Shown here: positions 6,618-14,710 of the stretch, piece after piece
Layout of the letters: each line of letters starts with the position of its first letter
Position numbering within the stretch: the stretch's first letter is position 1
Assembly (NCBI GenBank): GCA_964571845.1
Contig: CAZNDM010000056.1
Coordinates: 1 to 14,834 of the forward strand
DNA from: WFZT01 sp964571845
GTDB taxonomy: Bacteria > Hydrothermota > Hydrothermia > B15-G9 > WFZT01
Direction of reading: 5' to 3'
DNA length: 14,834 nt
Notes under the pieces: model-generated
The model's database searches: none
Told to the model about the DNA's origin: nothing
Seen by the model: the letters and a program-made list of their open reading frames with translations, nothing else
Made by a program: the position numbers and the translations under genes

Positions 6618-8443
6618 ACTTTCGGGAATTCTTCGATGAAAAAGATCACATAATCTTCGACGGTGCCATGGGCACAGAGATCTATGCTCGTGGCGTACCC
6701 AAGGGTCTATGCTATGACGAGCTTAACATCACGATGCCTGAAATCGTTATTGAAATTCACGAGGCTTACAAAAAAGCTGGTGCAGAAGTCATAACAACCA
6801 ACACCTTCGGTGCCAACAGATTTATCCTTGAAGAATACTTCGGTATCGGTAAAAAAGTCAGAGAGATCAACTACTATGGAGCCAGAATTGCAAGACAGGT
6901 TGCAAAAAATGACATCTTTGTGGCAGGTTCGATTGGTCCAATTTCGAGACCACTCGACAGAGACAAGAGACTCTCCGATGATGAAGCCCGTGAAATCTTT
7001 AAAGAACAGATCGAGGCACTACTTGATGGCGGTGTCGATTTGCTCGTTTTCGAAACTTTTTCCTGCCTCGATGAACTCCTGGTTGGAATTGAGGTAGCAA
7101 GAGAGGTTAAAAATGATGTTTTTATCATTGCGGAAATGTCTTTTCCCAGTAACGGCTTAACGCTTTTTGGCAAAAACCCATACGAAGTGGGATCAAAACT
7201 CGATCAATCCACCGCTGATGTCATAGGATCAAACTGTGGCATAGGTCCCCAGAATGTTTACGAAGTTGTAAGAAAAATGGCAGCGGTCACATCAAAAGAG
7301 CTGTCTGCCATGCCCAATGCCGGACTTGCCCAGTTCGTACAGGGAAAATTTTACTATCCCTACAACCCTGATTACTTTGCTGAATATGGCAAAAAACTCC
7401 TTCTGGCTGGAGTCAAAGTACTTGGCGGCTGTTGCGGTACGACTCCTGAGCACATAAAAAGATTGAAGGAAAAACTAAAGGGTCTAAAAAGAGGCAGGAG
7501 GAAGCTTAAAAGCGTTAAGGTTGTCTCTCACGATGTGTCGTTGAGAAAAGAAGAAGAGGTAAAGTCGCGACTGAAAAAACTTCTTGAAACTGGCGGGGTC
7601 TTCCTGATGGAAGTGGATCCACCTCGTGGGGCAAACTTTGATAGTTTCGTGAAGAAGATCGAACCGTATGTCGAAAACATTCACGGACTTACTGTTTCAG
7701 ACAGTCCAATGGCAAGGCCAAGAATGTCCCCGATATCCACCGCAAAACTCCTGAAAGACAGGCTCAAAAAGGAAGTTGTCGTCCACTACACATGTCGCGA
7801 CAGGAACATAATTGGTATGCAATCCGATCTACTTGGAGCCCATGCACTTGGCCTTGAGAATTTTATTGCCCTTGGAGGAGACCCCCCGTCAATTGGTGAC
7901 TATCCTTTTGCAACCGGTGTATATGATCTGACATCCGAAGGATTGGTTGAGCTTATGTCTGCCTTGAACCACGGCGTTGATTTTCTCGGTAATCCGATCA
8001 CATCCAAAACCGGGTTTTTCATCGGTATAGCAATGAAAATTCCGGATGATCCGGAGAAAGAACTGGAGGGGGTTTTACGAAAAATCAAAAAAGGTGCACA
8101 TTTTGTCGTAACTCAACCCGTGTTTGACACAGAAAAGGCTATCAGGGCATTCAAATTTTTGAGAGAAAAAGGGATTCCCATTGTGGCAGGTATCCTGCCC
8201 CTCATATCTTACAAAAACGCAGAATATTTGCACTTCGAGGTCCCGGGCATCGAAATTCCTCACGAATTTCTCCAGAGGATGATGGGAAAATCAGGAGAGG
8301 CTGGTGAAAGTGAGGGTATCAGAATTGCCGTTGAAATACTCGAGAAAATCTTTACCGAAGTAAACGGTATCCTGATTATGCCTCCCCTTGGAAAATACTA
8401 TCTTGCATCAAGACTCGTATCTGAATTTTTTGCCATCAAATGA
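6614..8443 (+). CDS. Bifunctional homocysteine S-methyltransferase / methylenetetrahydrofolate reductase
   Basis: This 609-residue fusion resembles Bacillus YitJ. The N-terminal homocysteine methyltransferase barrel (about 1-290) keeps the zinc cysteines C208 (GSNCG) and C273/C274 (GGCCGTTPEH). A basic linker (about 285-325) leads to the FAD-dependent MTHFR barrel (about 328-605). That barrel has MEVDPPRG with the catalytic-type Glu at 333, HYTCRDRN (391-398), ALGGDPP (419-425, flavin-contacting Asp 423) and TQPVFD (500-505). The reductase half should make the 5-methyl-THF used by MetH. The methyl donor of the N-terminal half is uncertain: it has no cobalamin module of its own, and S-methylmethionine or another donor is possible. 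GAGGAG at 6597-6602 lies 11 nt before the ATG; the start overlaps metH by ATGA. The last 46 nt overlap the convergent deacetylase gene. Confidence 0.93.
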   Translation: MNFREFFDEKDHIIFDGAMGTEIYARGVPKGLCYDELNITMPEIVIEIHEAYKKAGAEVITTNTFGANRFILEEYFGIGKKVREINYYGARIARQVAKNDIFVAGSIGPISRPLDRDKRLSDDEAREIFKEQIEALLDGGVDLLVFETFSCLDELLVGIEVAREVKNDVFIIAEMSFPSNGLTLFGKNPYEVGSKLDQSTADVIGSNCGIGPQNVYEVVRKMAAVTSKELSAMPNAGLAQFVQGKFYYPYNPDYFAEYGKKLLLAGVKVLGGCCGTTPEHIKRLKEKLKGLKRGRRKLKSVKVVSHDVSLRKEEEVKSRLKKLLETGGVFLMEVDPPRGANFDSFVKKIEPYVENIHGLTVSDSPMARPRMSPISTAKLLKDRLKKEVVVHYTCRDRNIIGMQSDLLGAHALGLENFIALGGDPPSIGDYPFATGVYDLTSEGLVELMSALNHGVDFLGNPITSKTGFFIGIAMKIPDDPEKELEGVLRKIKKGAHFVVTQPVFDTEKAIRAFKFLREKGIPIVAGILPLISYKNAEYLHFEVPGIEIPHEFLQRMMGKSGEAGESEGIRIAVEILEKIFTEVNGILIMPPLGKYYLASRLVSEFFAIK

Positions 8444-9324
8444 TAGGCAACAAGAGCCGTGTTGACATGAATCCTCACAGTGTCCATGAGATCAGGAGCG
8501 TATCCTCCACCAAGTGTGATTGCCACTGGAATACCTCTTTTGTGTGCCTCTGAAAGTACAATTTCATCCCTCTTTTTGAGCCCTTCAATACTCAACATGA
8601 GATCACCCAGCACATCACCCCTGTACGGGTCTGCCCCTGCCTGATAAACCACGAATTCAGGCTTAAATTCATCGTATATTCGGGGAACTACATCACTTAA
8701 GATCTCGAGATACTTTTCATCCGATGTGAGATTTGGCAAACCAATGTCCAGATCACTCTTCTCCTTTGGTACAGGGTAAAGGTATTCCTGGTGTATGGAG
8801 AAAGTGAAAACTCTGGGTTCGTTTCGGAAAATGTGGGCTGTTCCGTTGCCCTGATGAAGGTCGCAGTCAACGACCGCAGCCTTCTGAATTCTACCCTCAA
8901 TCAGCAGTTTTTTAATGGCAAATGCAATGTCGTTTACATAACAAAATCCTTCGGCATGGTCCTCGTAGGCGTGGTGAAATCCCCCACCTATGTGATACCC
9001 AAACCCCTGCTCAAGTGCAATGTACGAAGCTTTCAGGGTGCCGCCCGCCATCAGTATAAACCCTTCCACGATGGATCGGTTCAAAGGCATTTCACTCCGT
9101 GAAGTACGCCATGTCCACCTCAGGTTTACAAAATCCTCAATGTACTCCGGATCGTGCACAATCTTTAAATCTTCAGGGGAAATCTGGATGGGCTGCTCGA
9201 CCTCGTTTTCCTTCACAACTCCAAGCCGTAAGAGTTCTTCGAGGATTTTTTTGTACTTGATGTTCGGGAAAATGTGTCCTTCAAGATCCATCGTAACATA
9301 TTTTTCAGAGTAAACGACCTTCAT
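8398..9324 (-). CDS. Histone-deacetylase-family (arginase/deacetylase fold) enzyme, class IV-like
   Basis: This 308-residue zinc hydrolase should remove acyl groups from lysine or small amine substrates. Visible catalytic features are the HH pair H117/H118 (GGGFHHAYEDHAEGFCYVND), D153-x-D155-x-H157 in VVDCDLHQGNG, the third zinc ligand D232 (QAGADPYRGD) and the transition-state tyrosine Y275 (TLGGGY). DLHQGNG instead of DVHHGDG resembles class IV/HDAC11-like and many bacterial members. All key residues are present, so it is probably active; the substrate cannot be read from sequence. A GGAGG (complement of 9331-9335) lies 6 nt before the start, only 1 nt after the upstream gene's stop. About the last 15 residues, beyond the usual family end, are encoded opposite the 3' end of the MTHFR gene. 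Confidence 0.92.
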   Translation of the reverse strand: MKVVYSEKYVTMDLEGHIFPNIKYKKILEELLRLGVVKENEVEQPIQISPEDLKIVHDPEYIEDFVNLRWTWRTSRSEMPLNRSIVEGFILMAGGTLKASYIALEQGFGYHIGGGFHHAYEDHAEGFCYVNDIAFAIKKLLIEGRIQKAAVVDCDLHQGNGTAHIFRNEPRVFTFSIHQEYLYPVPKEKSDLDIGLPNLTSDEKYLEILSDVVPRIYDEFKPEFVVYQAGADPYRGDVLGDLMLSIEGLKKRDEIVLSEAHKRGIPVAITLGGGYAPDLMDTVRIHVNTALVAYHLMAKNSDTSLDAR

Positions 9325-9325
9325 C

Positions 9326-12300
9326 TCAATCCTCCAGGAGTGATTTGAGATATGCTTTAATTAAAACTTTGTAGTCCTCCGGAATGTCCCTGTTGCGATC
9401 AATGTCAAACAGCAGGGCTTTGATACGGTTTCTTATGATCTCCTGCTTTAACTTTTCAGGGGATTTTGTCGAATAAACCTTTCCCGGCTTTGACTCCCTT
9501 TTTCGGGTAAATTCCTGCTTGTGAATAGACCTCTGAGCTTCGAGAAGCTTTACGAGCAATCTCTTTTGTTTTTTGAAAATCCGTGAGTCGTATTTTCCGC
9601 TTTTCAGGGCTTTCTCAACTTCTTCCATCTCTTTTGAAATCTGCTCAAGCATACGGGAAAGGGAGGACGATGTTTGGGTGAGTTTCATGGCTTCCTCAAC
9701 GAGTTTTCTAATAGCTGCCTGCTGAGCCGCCATACCAAGTAACTGATTCATTGATGGATTTGGCATGGACATGAGGCTTTTGCCCTGCTGATTCAATCCT
9801 GCCTGTTTTTTTGCCGCTTCGCTCAGCTTCTTCATTGCTTCTTCAAAGTAAGTGGAGCTTCCACCCTGCTTCTTTAAATTCTTCTCAGCTCCATAAAGTT
9901 CGAGAATAGCGAGATTTACAAAGGCAAGTGCCCTGTTGAGATCATTATCCCCGGGCCTTCTAAATGTCTCAAGTGATTTCCCGATCTTCTTCATTGTCTG
10001 CATTGCCCCGTAGGTCAGTCCGAGTGCACGGGGATTTAAAGCCATTGTGTTCTTAAAAATATCCATCATTTCACGGAATGCTGTCTCAGTGGCGTTGTAA
10101 GTCGCCATCTGCCTCTGAGCAATATCAAAGTAACTCTCTTTTAGCGATGAATTCAAATTCCTGACAGATCTGTTCACATCAGCCTGAACACCGGAAACGA
10201 AAACAAGCTCCTGGCGAACCTTCTTTATTTTCTCTATTAACTCTTTCTTTCTCTTCCCAACGAGCTCCTTTCTGGACTCCTCGAGTTTTGATGCAATCTC
10301 TTCCATCTTCCGGGCAGACTTTTCCATTTCGGAAACGGCTTTGTCTTCGTTTCCCTGTTCCATACTCTTTAGAGCCCCGGAGAGAGACTTCTCAAGGTCC
10401 TTGAACTCAGAGTTCAAGATGTCATGAAGTGACTTTTTAAGAAACTTATCCGAGATGTTCGAGGCAAATTCTTTGAGCTCTTCCCTGAGATTTTTTATTT
10501 CTTCAAAAAGAACTTTCTCCCTTCTCACACCTGCCGTGTCTCCGGAGATGTATTTGTCCTTTATAATCAACTGCTGGTTCTCAAGCTCTCTCAACCTCTG
10601 TGCAAACTCTTTGAGCTTCTGCTCTTCTTTGAATCGACGGAGGATGTTTTCCATCCTCTCAAGATTCTGCTTCAGCATTTCCTGGTTTATCTTGAGTTTT
10701 TCAAGGGCTTCTGCAAGCTGTTCAGGTGAGATCTTCTTTTCCATTAACCTGTTGAGATTTTCAAGAATCTGCCTCAGCTCCTCGGTCAGGGATTCCTGAA
10801 ATAGTTTTTGAATTTCCTGAATTTTCCTTGCAATTTCAGGATCAAGCGACATCTTCTGCTGGATCTCGTCAAGAGCACGATTTATCTTCTCAAAAGATTT
10901 CTTAACCTGCTCGATAAACTTTTTCTCCTCCTGAATCAACTCTCTTAAAGATTCCTTTTTGGACCAGTCAACATTTTTCTCACTTTTTACGAGGGTTTCA
11001 AGCTGTTTTATCTTCTCCATCAATTTCTGTGTGTGCTGCTGGACACTCTTGATCTCTTTCACACCGGAATCACCAGCGGCCGCAGTTTCCCTGTAGAGCT
11101 CTTCGAGAGTTGGGAACCTAACGATCAGGGCTTCAGATGTGTCAGCCTGGTTTTTCAGGTCTTTTCCAGTTGCAAAAACCGAAAGTTCATCACCCGGCAT
11201 CATCGTGATATCAGAAAGATCCAGCCTCATTGTAACAGTGTCTTCAAACTCACCGTTGTATGTGCGCACAAGCGTGTCCTTTTTTGTGTTGTTAAAAACA
11301 ATTAAAATTCCAGCATTTTTCAAACCAAAGTCGTCGTAAACCCTGATGACAAGCGGTATTTTCATATCTTCTGGAAGATCCACAATACCGCGGGGATAGA
11401 TTATTTCAACATCCGGTGGATTGTCGCTTATCGGAATAACAGAAATTCTGTAAGGAGATACGACTTCAAGACCTTCCTTAAAGAGAGAAAACTCGAGATC
11501 TTCTGTATCCCGAACCGTTATGTGAAATTTCCCGACTCCACCTCTGATCACCTGTCTTTTAAACCTTATGGAGTCAGACAGTGACGAGAAAACATTCAGT
11601 GTGAGCCGGGTTCCAGAAAGATAGGCAAGATATCCGGGATTTTTTACAGAGTAAACTCCAGCACCAAGATACCCGGGCATGCGTGCTTTTACAACAATTG
11701 AATCTATGAAAGGCTTCTCAACGACATTTATGTGAACAGGATTCACCCTGAAATCCTTTGCGGTTAAAATGTATCTGCCCGGCATCAGTCCTCTGAACTC
11801 ATATTCACAGAGGGTATCCGACACTTTCAGGGGATAAACAATCACAGTGTCATCCCTTGATAATAAGAAAAGTGGTATCGAATCGATCCTGAAATTAACG
11901 GGCTTTAAAAACACATTGAATGTAGAATCGTTAAAAGCCTTGATATGGGGTGGTTTTAGAACCCCGGATTTAACGACCTCCGGGATATCACCTTTCAACC
12001 TCAAAATTGCCCATGTGTACTTCCCGGGGAATACAACAAAAGCAAGAAGGAAAATTGCTATTTCGAGGAGAGAGGTCCTCAGTATCTGCTGATTGAAAGA
12101 ATATACCTTTGATGGTGATACATTATTCAGAATTCTGGATGTCTCTTCTCTCAGCCTTTCAAGCAAAAATTCAGAATACCCGCCATCCTCTCCAATCCCG
12201 ATCACGGTTACAAGGCGGTTTTTAAACTCCGGGTACCTCTTTTCAATAAGTTCAGCCACCCTGAGATCAGATTTGAATCTTAAAAATTTTTTCAAAAAGT

Positions 12301-12463
12301 AAAACGCTGAGAGCACGGGAGAAACGATCAGAAAAGCATAAAATCCCTTGTGGATCAGAGGCAGAAGGAGTAATCCCAGAGAGATTACTCCCGCACCGAG
12401 GAAGACAGATTCAACGAGCGTGATAATAAAAATCCTTCGTCTTACGGCAGAGATGATTTTCAT
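9326..12463 (-). CDS. Large DUF4175-like membrane protein with periplasmic coiled coils
   Basis: This 1045-residue protein has no established function. Two membrane segments (about 10-35 and 41-59) flank a tight turn. A short cytoplasmic stretch follows with VAELIEKRYPEFKNRLVTVIG (about 69-89), typical of DUF4175. A third membrane segment lies at about 130-148. The rest is probably periplasmic: beta-rich, Ig-like sequence (about 165-480), then long charged coiled coil (about 485-760). A helical Gln/Met-rich region follows (about 880-930, LNQQGKSLMSMPNPSMNQLLG), and then an end with IPEDYKVLIKAYLKSLLED, as in the family. The start overlaps the end of porX by ATGA and has no clear Shine-Dalgarno sequence, suggesting coupled translation. 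A structural or scaffold role at the inner membrane is a guess. The family name comes from remembered features, not a search. Confidence 0.75.
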   Translation of the reverse strand: MKIISAVRRRIFIITLVESVFLGAGVISLGLLLLPLIHKGFYAFLIVSPVLSAFYFLKKFLRFKSDLRVAELIEKRYPEFKNRLVTVIGIGEDGGYSEFLLERLREETSRILNNVSPSKVYSFNQQILRTSLLEIAIFLLAFVVFPGKYTWAILRLKGDIPEVVKSGVLKPPHIKAFNDSTFNVFLKPVNFRIDSIPLFLLSRDDTVIVYPLKVSDTLCEYEFRGLMPGRYILTAKDFRVNPVHINVVEKPFIDSIVVKARMPGYLGAGVYSVKNPGYLAYLSGTRLTLNVFSSLSDSIRFKRQVIRGGVGKFHITVRDTEDLEFSLFKEGLEVVSPYRISVIPISDNPPDVEIIYPRGIVDLPEDMKIPLVIRVYDDFGLKNAGILIVFNNTKKDTLVRTYNGEFEDTVTMRLDLSDITMMPGDELSVFATGKDLKNQADTSEALIVRFPTLEELYRETAAAGDSGVKEIKSVQQHTQKLMEKIKQLETLVKSEKNVDWSKKESLRELIQEEKKFIEQVKKSFEKINRALDEIQQKMSLDPEIARKIQEIQKLFQESLTEELRQILENLNRLMEKKISPEQLAEALEKLKINQEMLKQNLERMENILRRFKEEQKLKEFAQRLRELENQQLIIKDKYISGDTAGVRREKVLFEEIKNLREELKEFASNISDKFLKKSLHDILNSEFKDLEKSLSGALKSMEQGNEDKAVSEMEKSARKMEEIASKLEESRKELVGKRKKELIEKIKKVRQELVFVSGVQADVNRSVRNLNSSLKESYFDIAQRQMATYNATETAFREMMDIFKNTMALNPRALGLTYGAMQTMKKIGKSLETFRRPGDNDLNRALAFVNLAILELYGAEKNLKKQGGSSTYFEEAMKKLSEAAKKQAGLNQQGKSLMSMPNPSMNQLLGMAAQQAAIRKLVEEAMKLTQTSSSLSRMLEQISKEMEEVEKALKSGKYDSRIFKKQKRLLVKLLEAQRSIHKQEFTRKRESKPGKVYSTKSPEKLKQEIIRNRIKALLFDIDRNRDIPEDYKVLIKAYLKSLLED

Positions 12464-13923
12464 GAGGACAATTTTAAAACCGGCAGGATGAGTTCCTCAA
12501 GGGATATGCCACCGTGGAAAATTCCCCCTTCGTAAATTTTTTTATAAACATTGGGATCAGATGGATAAACGAGGAAATGATACTCATAAGTTATCGCCAA
12601 TCTTGACTTTGTTTTTATAATGGGCAACTTCCATTCAGGCAGGTTGTAAACCATAAAAGCGCCTTTATCCTTAACTCTCGCAGAATCTCCGAATTTGAAC
12701 CTCAGGCCCTGTGTAAGATCGTCTCCACCTATGATGATCACAGGATGCTTGACCTCAACCCAGCCATGATCTGTTGTCGAAAAAACCGTGTAACCTTTGT
12801 TTACAAGATCCTGAAGAAAAGCATCAAGTCTCGCATCTTTTAGGATAAAGTTGCACCACCTGATAAACGAAGCTTCATCACCAGCAATGTCCTTAAGCGC
12901 CTCAACCTCCTGTCGCAGGTGAGAAATTAGATCAAGGAAATTGAGGACAAAAACTTCAAACTGCCTGTTCTGAATTTTAAGATTCCTGAGCTGTGTCTGG
13001 GAATTTATTTTTTGAAATCCAAATTCTATGTCTCTCAGACCGTGGTAGTTGAGATTTTCCTTCAAAAGCTCCATCTCATGCCTGTTGTCCCGAAGCCATT
13101 CAGGGTGCAACTTGTGTATTTCGTCAGGTGTTTTACCTGCAAATATTGCATTACGGGCAAAAACAGTCGCCGTGGGCAAAATTCCCATATAGGGTGTAAT
13201 CTCTACATTGACGCTGCCCGGAAGCATCTTTGCAAGGTGCAAAAATTGATCAAATCTGAAACTATCAAATACAAAAAACGCCACTTTTTCCCCCGCCTTC
13301 AAGAGCGGGAACACCTCTTTTTCGAGAATGTTGTAACTCCTCAGATAATCTTCTTCAAACAGGGAAGGATAATTGTCCTTTATCCACCTTCCAAACGCAT
13401 TGTTCTGGGCAGAGAGCTCTTCAATAAGCATTTCGTCGTCTGGATTTTCCGCCTTCCACCGCAAAAGGAGCTCACCTTTCTTTATCCATCCTTCGTAGTT
13501 TTCAGGTAAATCAAGTATTTCAGAGTACCGCTCGGAGATCTTCTTGCCTTTGAGCTTCTCTTTTAACCTGTCAGCCTCAAGTCTTTTGACAAGGGCAAGT
13601 AACTGTGTGGGCTTGATCGGCTTGATTATGTAATCAAATATGTCTTCAGCTATGGTTTCCTCAATTACATCTTTATCGGAAATCATGGAAACCAGTGCCA
13701 CAGGAATGTTGGGAGATATTCTCTTGATCCTCTTTAAAGTTTCGAGGCCATTCAATCCGGGCATACGATAGTCCAGCAAAATGAGGTCAAATGTCTCTTT
13801 TCTCAGGATTTTAAGGGCATCTTCAGGATGATCAACCGTCTTTACCTCGATACCCTCCCTTTCGAGGAATTTAAGGTGAGGCTTGAAACCTTCAATTTCG
13901 TCGTCAACCCAGAGGAGTTTCAT
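12460..13923 (-). CDS. porX: PorX-like response regulator with PglZ/alkaline-phosphatase-type output domain
   Basis: This 487-residue protein has an N-terminal receiver domain (about 1-120) with acidic pocket D7/D8, phospho-acceptor D51 (LILLDYRMPGLNG), S79 and K101. After a helical linker (about 120-205), residues about 212-487 form a PglZ-type alkaline-phosphatase-superfamily domain. Its metal and nucleophile positions look intact: D220 (FFVFDSFRFDQ), the Thr pair in ILPTATVFARNAIFAG (251/253), D331 and H335 (LDLISH), D385/H386 (STTDHG) and H470 (FHGGISLEELILPV). The architecture is that of PorX, the Bacteroidota regulator of type IX secretion reported to hydrolyse phosphodiester bonds such as those in oligoribonucleotides. 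No sensor kinase or other Por/Spr gene is in the window. The ATG directly follows the TAG of the upstream gene; GGAGG lies 13 nt upstream, inside that gene. Confidence 0.9.
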   Translation of the reverse strand: MKLLWVDDEIEGFKPHLKFLEREGIEVKTVDHPEDALKILRKETFDLILLDYRMPGLNGLETLKRIKRISPNIPVALVSMISDKDVIEETIAEDIFDYIIKPIKPTQLLALVKRLEADRLKEKLKGKKISERYSEILDLPENYEGWIKKGELLLRWKAENPDDEMLIEELSAQNNAFGRWIKDNYPSLFEEDYLRSYNILEKEVFPLLKAGEKVAFFVFDSFRFDQFLHLAKMLPGSVNVEITPYMGILPTATVFARNAIFAGKTPDEIHKLHPEWLRDNRHEMELLKENLNYHGLRDIEFGFQKINSQTQLRNLKIQNRQFEVFVLNFLDLISHLRQEVEALKDIAGDEASFIRWCNFILKDARLDAFLQDLVNKGYTVFSTTDHGWVEVKHPVIIIGGDDLTQGLRFKFGDSARVKDKGAFMVYNLPEWKLPIIKTKSRLAITYEYHFLVYPSDPNVYKKIYEGGIFHGGISLEELILPVLKLSS

Positions 13924-14529
13924 CTACAGGAAACGACCTCCAGAGGATCCGAATATTGCTTTAATCTTTCCCCATGAGCTCGAATCGAGCCCTGACATCA
14001 CAGGATTTGCCGCTCCCGGTGTTGGACCATTGGGGACACGCCAGTCAGTTGATGCATCCCTGTCTCTCCCATTTGGGATTCTTGCGATAATGTCTGAATT
14101 TACCATTATTCCCGGATACCAGAGGGAAACAGTGTAATACCGCCACGAAGGATCCGGTGTACCCCAGTTGATCTGGTCAACAACCTCGTTCTCTGGATTT
14201 ATCAGCTGAAGCATGTCTGCTGATCTATTCAAACCCGAGCCAACAGTATGATCAAGGGGCTCAAAAATGGGTGCCGTCACATCCGGAAAGATAACATGAA
14301 AATTGTCAGCATAATTAACGATTAAAAAGTACGAATGGGGAGCAATTGTCCCGTGTAATACATCCTCTCCCGACCTATTCCTGATCTTCCAGCCATCCAG
14401 ACTGATGGCTGAAGATGTGGGATTGTAAATTTCCACCCACTGAACAGATCCCATAGAGACTTCATTGAGTACAAGGTGCTCTGCAAACAGCGGGAGTGAT
14501 ATAAAAATTAGCACCAGAAACTTTTTCAT
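13924..14529 (-). CDS. Secreted lamin-tail-domain (LTD) protein
   Basis: This 201-residue exported protein starts with a signal peptide (MKKFLVLIFISLPLFA, cleavage probably near residue 16). Residues about 18-120 fit a lamin tail domain, an Ig-like beta fold. It opens with LVLNEVSMGSVQWVEIYNPT and continues with ISLDGWKI, the usual strand pattern, then a DxINWGTPDPSWRYY segment. Such domains are common in secreted or surface proteins of the FCB group. No type IX C-terminal sorting domain is obvious. The tail SSSWGKIKAIF (183-193) followed by a Gly/Ser end is unusual. It is the first gene of the minus-strand operon and abuts porX. No Shine-Dalgarno sequence is present; the promoter suggests a nearly leaderless mRNA. 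Ligand or role is unknown. Confidence 0.8.
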   Translation of the reverse strand: MKKFLVLIFISLPLFAEHLVLNEVSMGSVQWVEIYNPTSSAISLDGWKIRNRSGEDVLHGTIAPHSYFLIVNYADNFHVIFPDVTAPIFEPLDHTVGSGLNRSADMLQLINPENEVVDQINWGTPDPSWRYYTVSLWYPGIMVNSDIIARIPNGRDRDASTDWRVPNGPTPGAANPVMSGLDSSSWGKIKAIFGSSGGRFL

Positions 14530-14538
14530 ACGATTAAT

Positions 14539-14567
14539 AAACTAAACCCACGGAAATTTAATGTCAA
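14539..14567 (-). promoter_or_regulatory. Putative promoter of the LTD-porX operon (near-leaderless)
   Basis: On the minus strand, a consensus -35 box TTGACA (14567-14562) is followed after 17 nt by TAGTTT (14544-14539), a weak -10 box. Transcription would start around 14531-14533, only about 2-4 nt before the ATG at 14529. This agrees with the absence of a Shine-Dalgarno sequence. An alternative -10 such as TTATTA closer to the ATG would require an overlong spacer. Confidence 0.5.
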
Positions 14568-14710
14568 GAGCCTGGGGGATGTGAAAGTTACTGTATCAGT
14601 ATCACCAATTTTTCTCTCCGGATTTGTGGCAATATTTTCCAATGTGACCAAATCTTACCCACTCTCTCTGGTACCTGAAAACGCTCCACAAAGTGATCCC
14701 CATGACCTAT

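Noticed and set aside
10455..10799. A 114-codon plus-strand open frame opposite the DUF4175-like gene
   Set aside because: It is a Ser/Phe/Leu-rich antisense shadow of the Lys/Glu-rich coiled coil, with no independent support.
13012..13509. A 165-codon plus-strand open frame opposite porX
   Set aside because: It is antisense to a well-conserved enzyme domain, lacks a ribosome binding site and shows no recognisable family.
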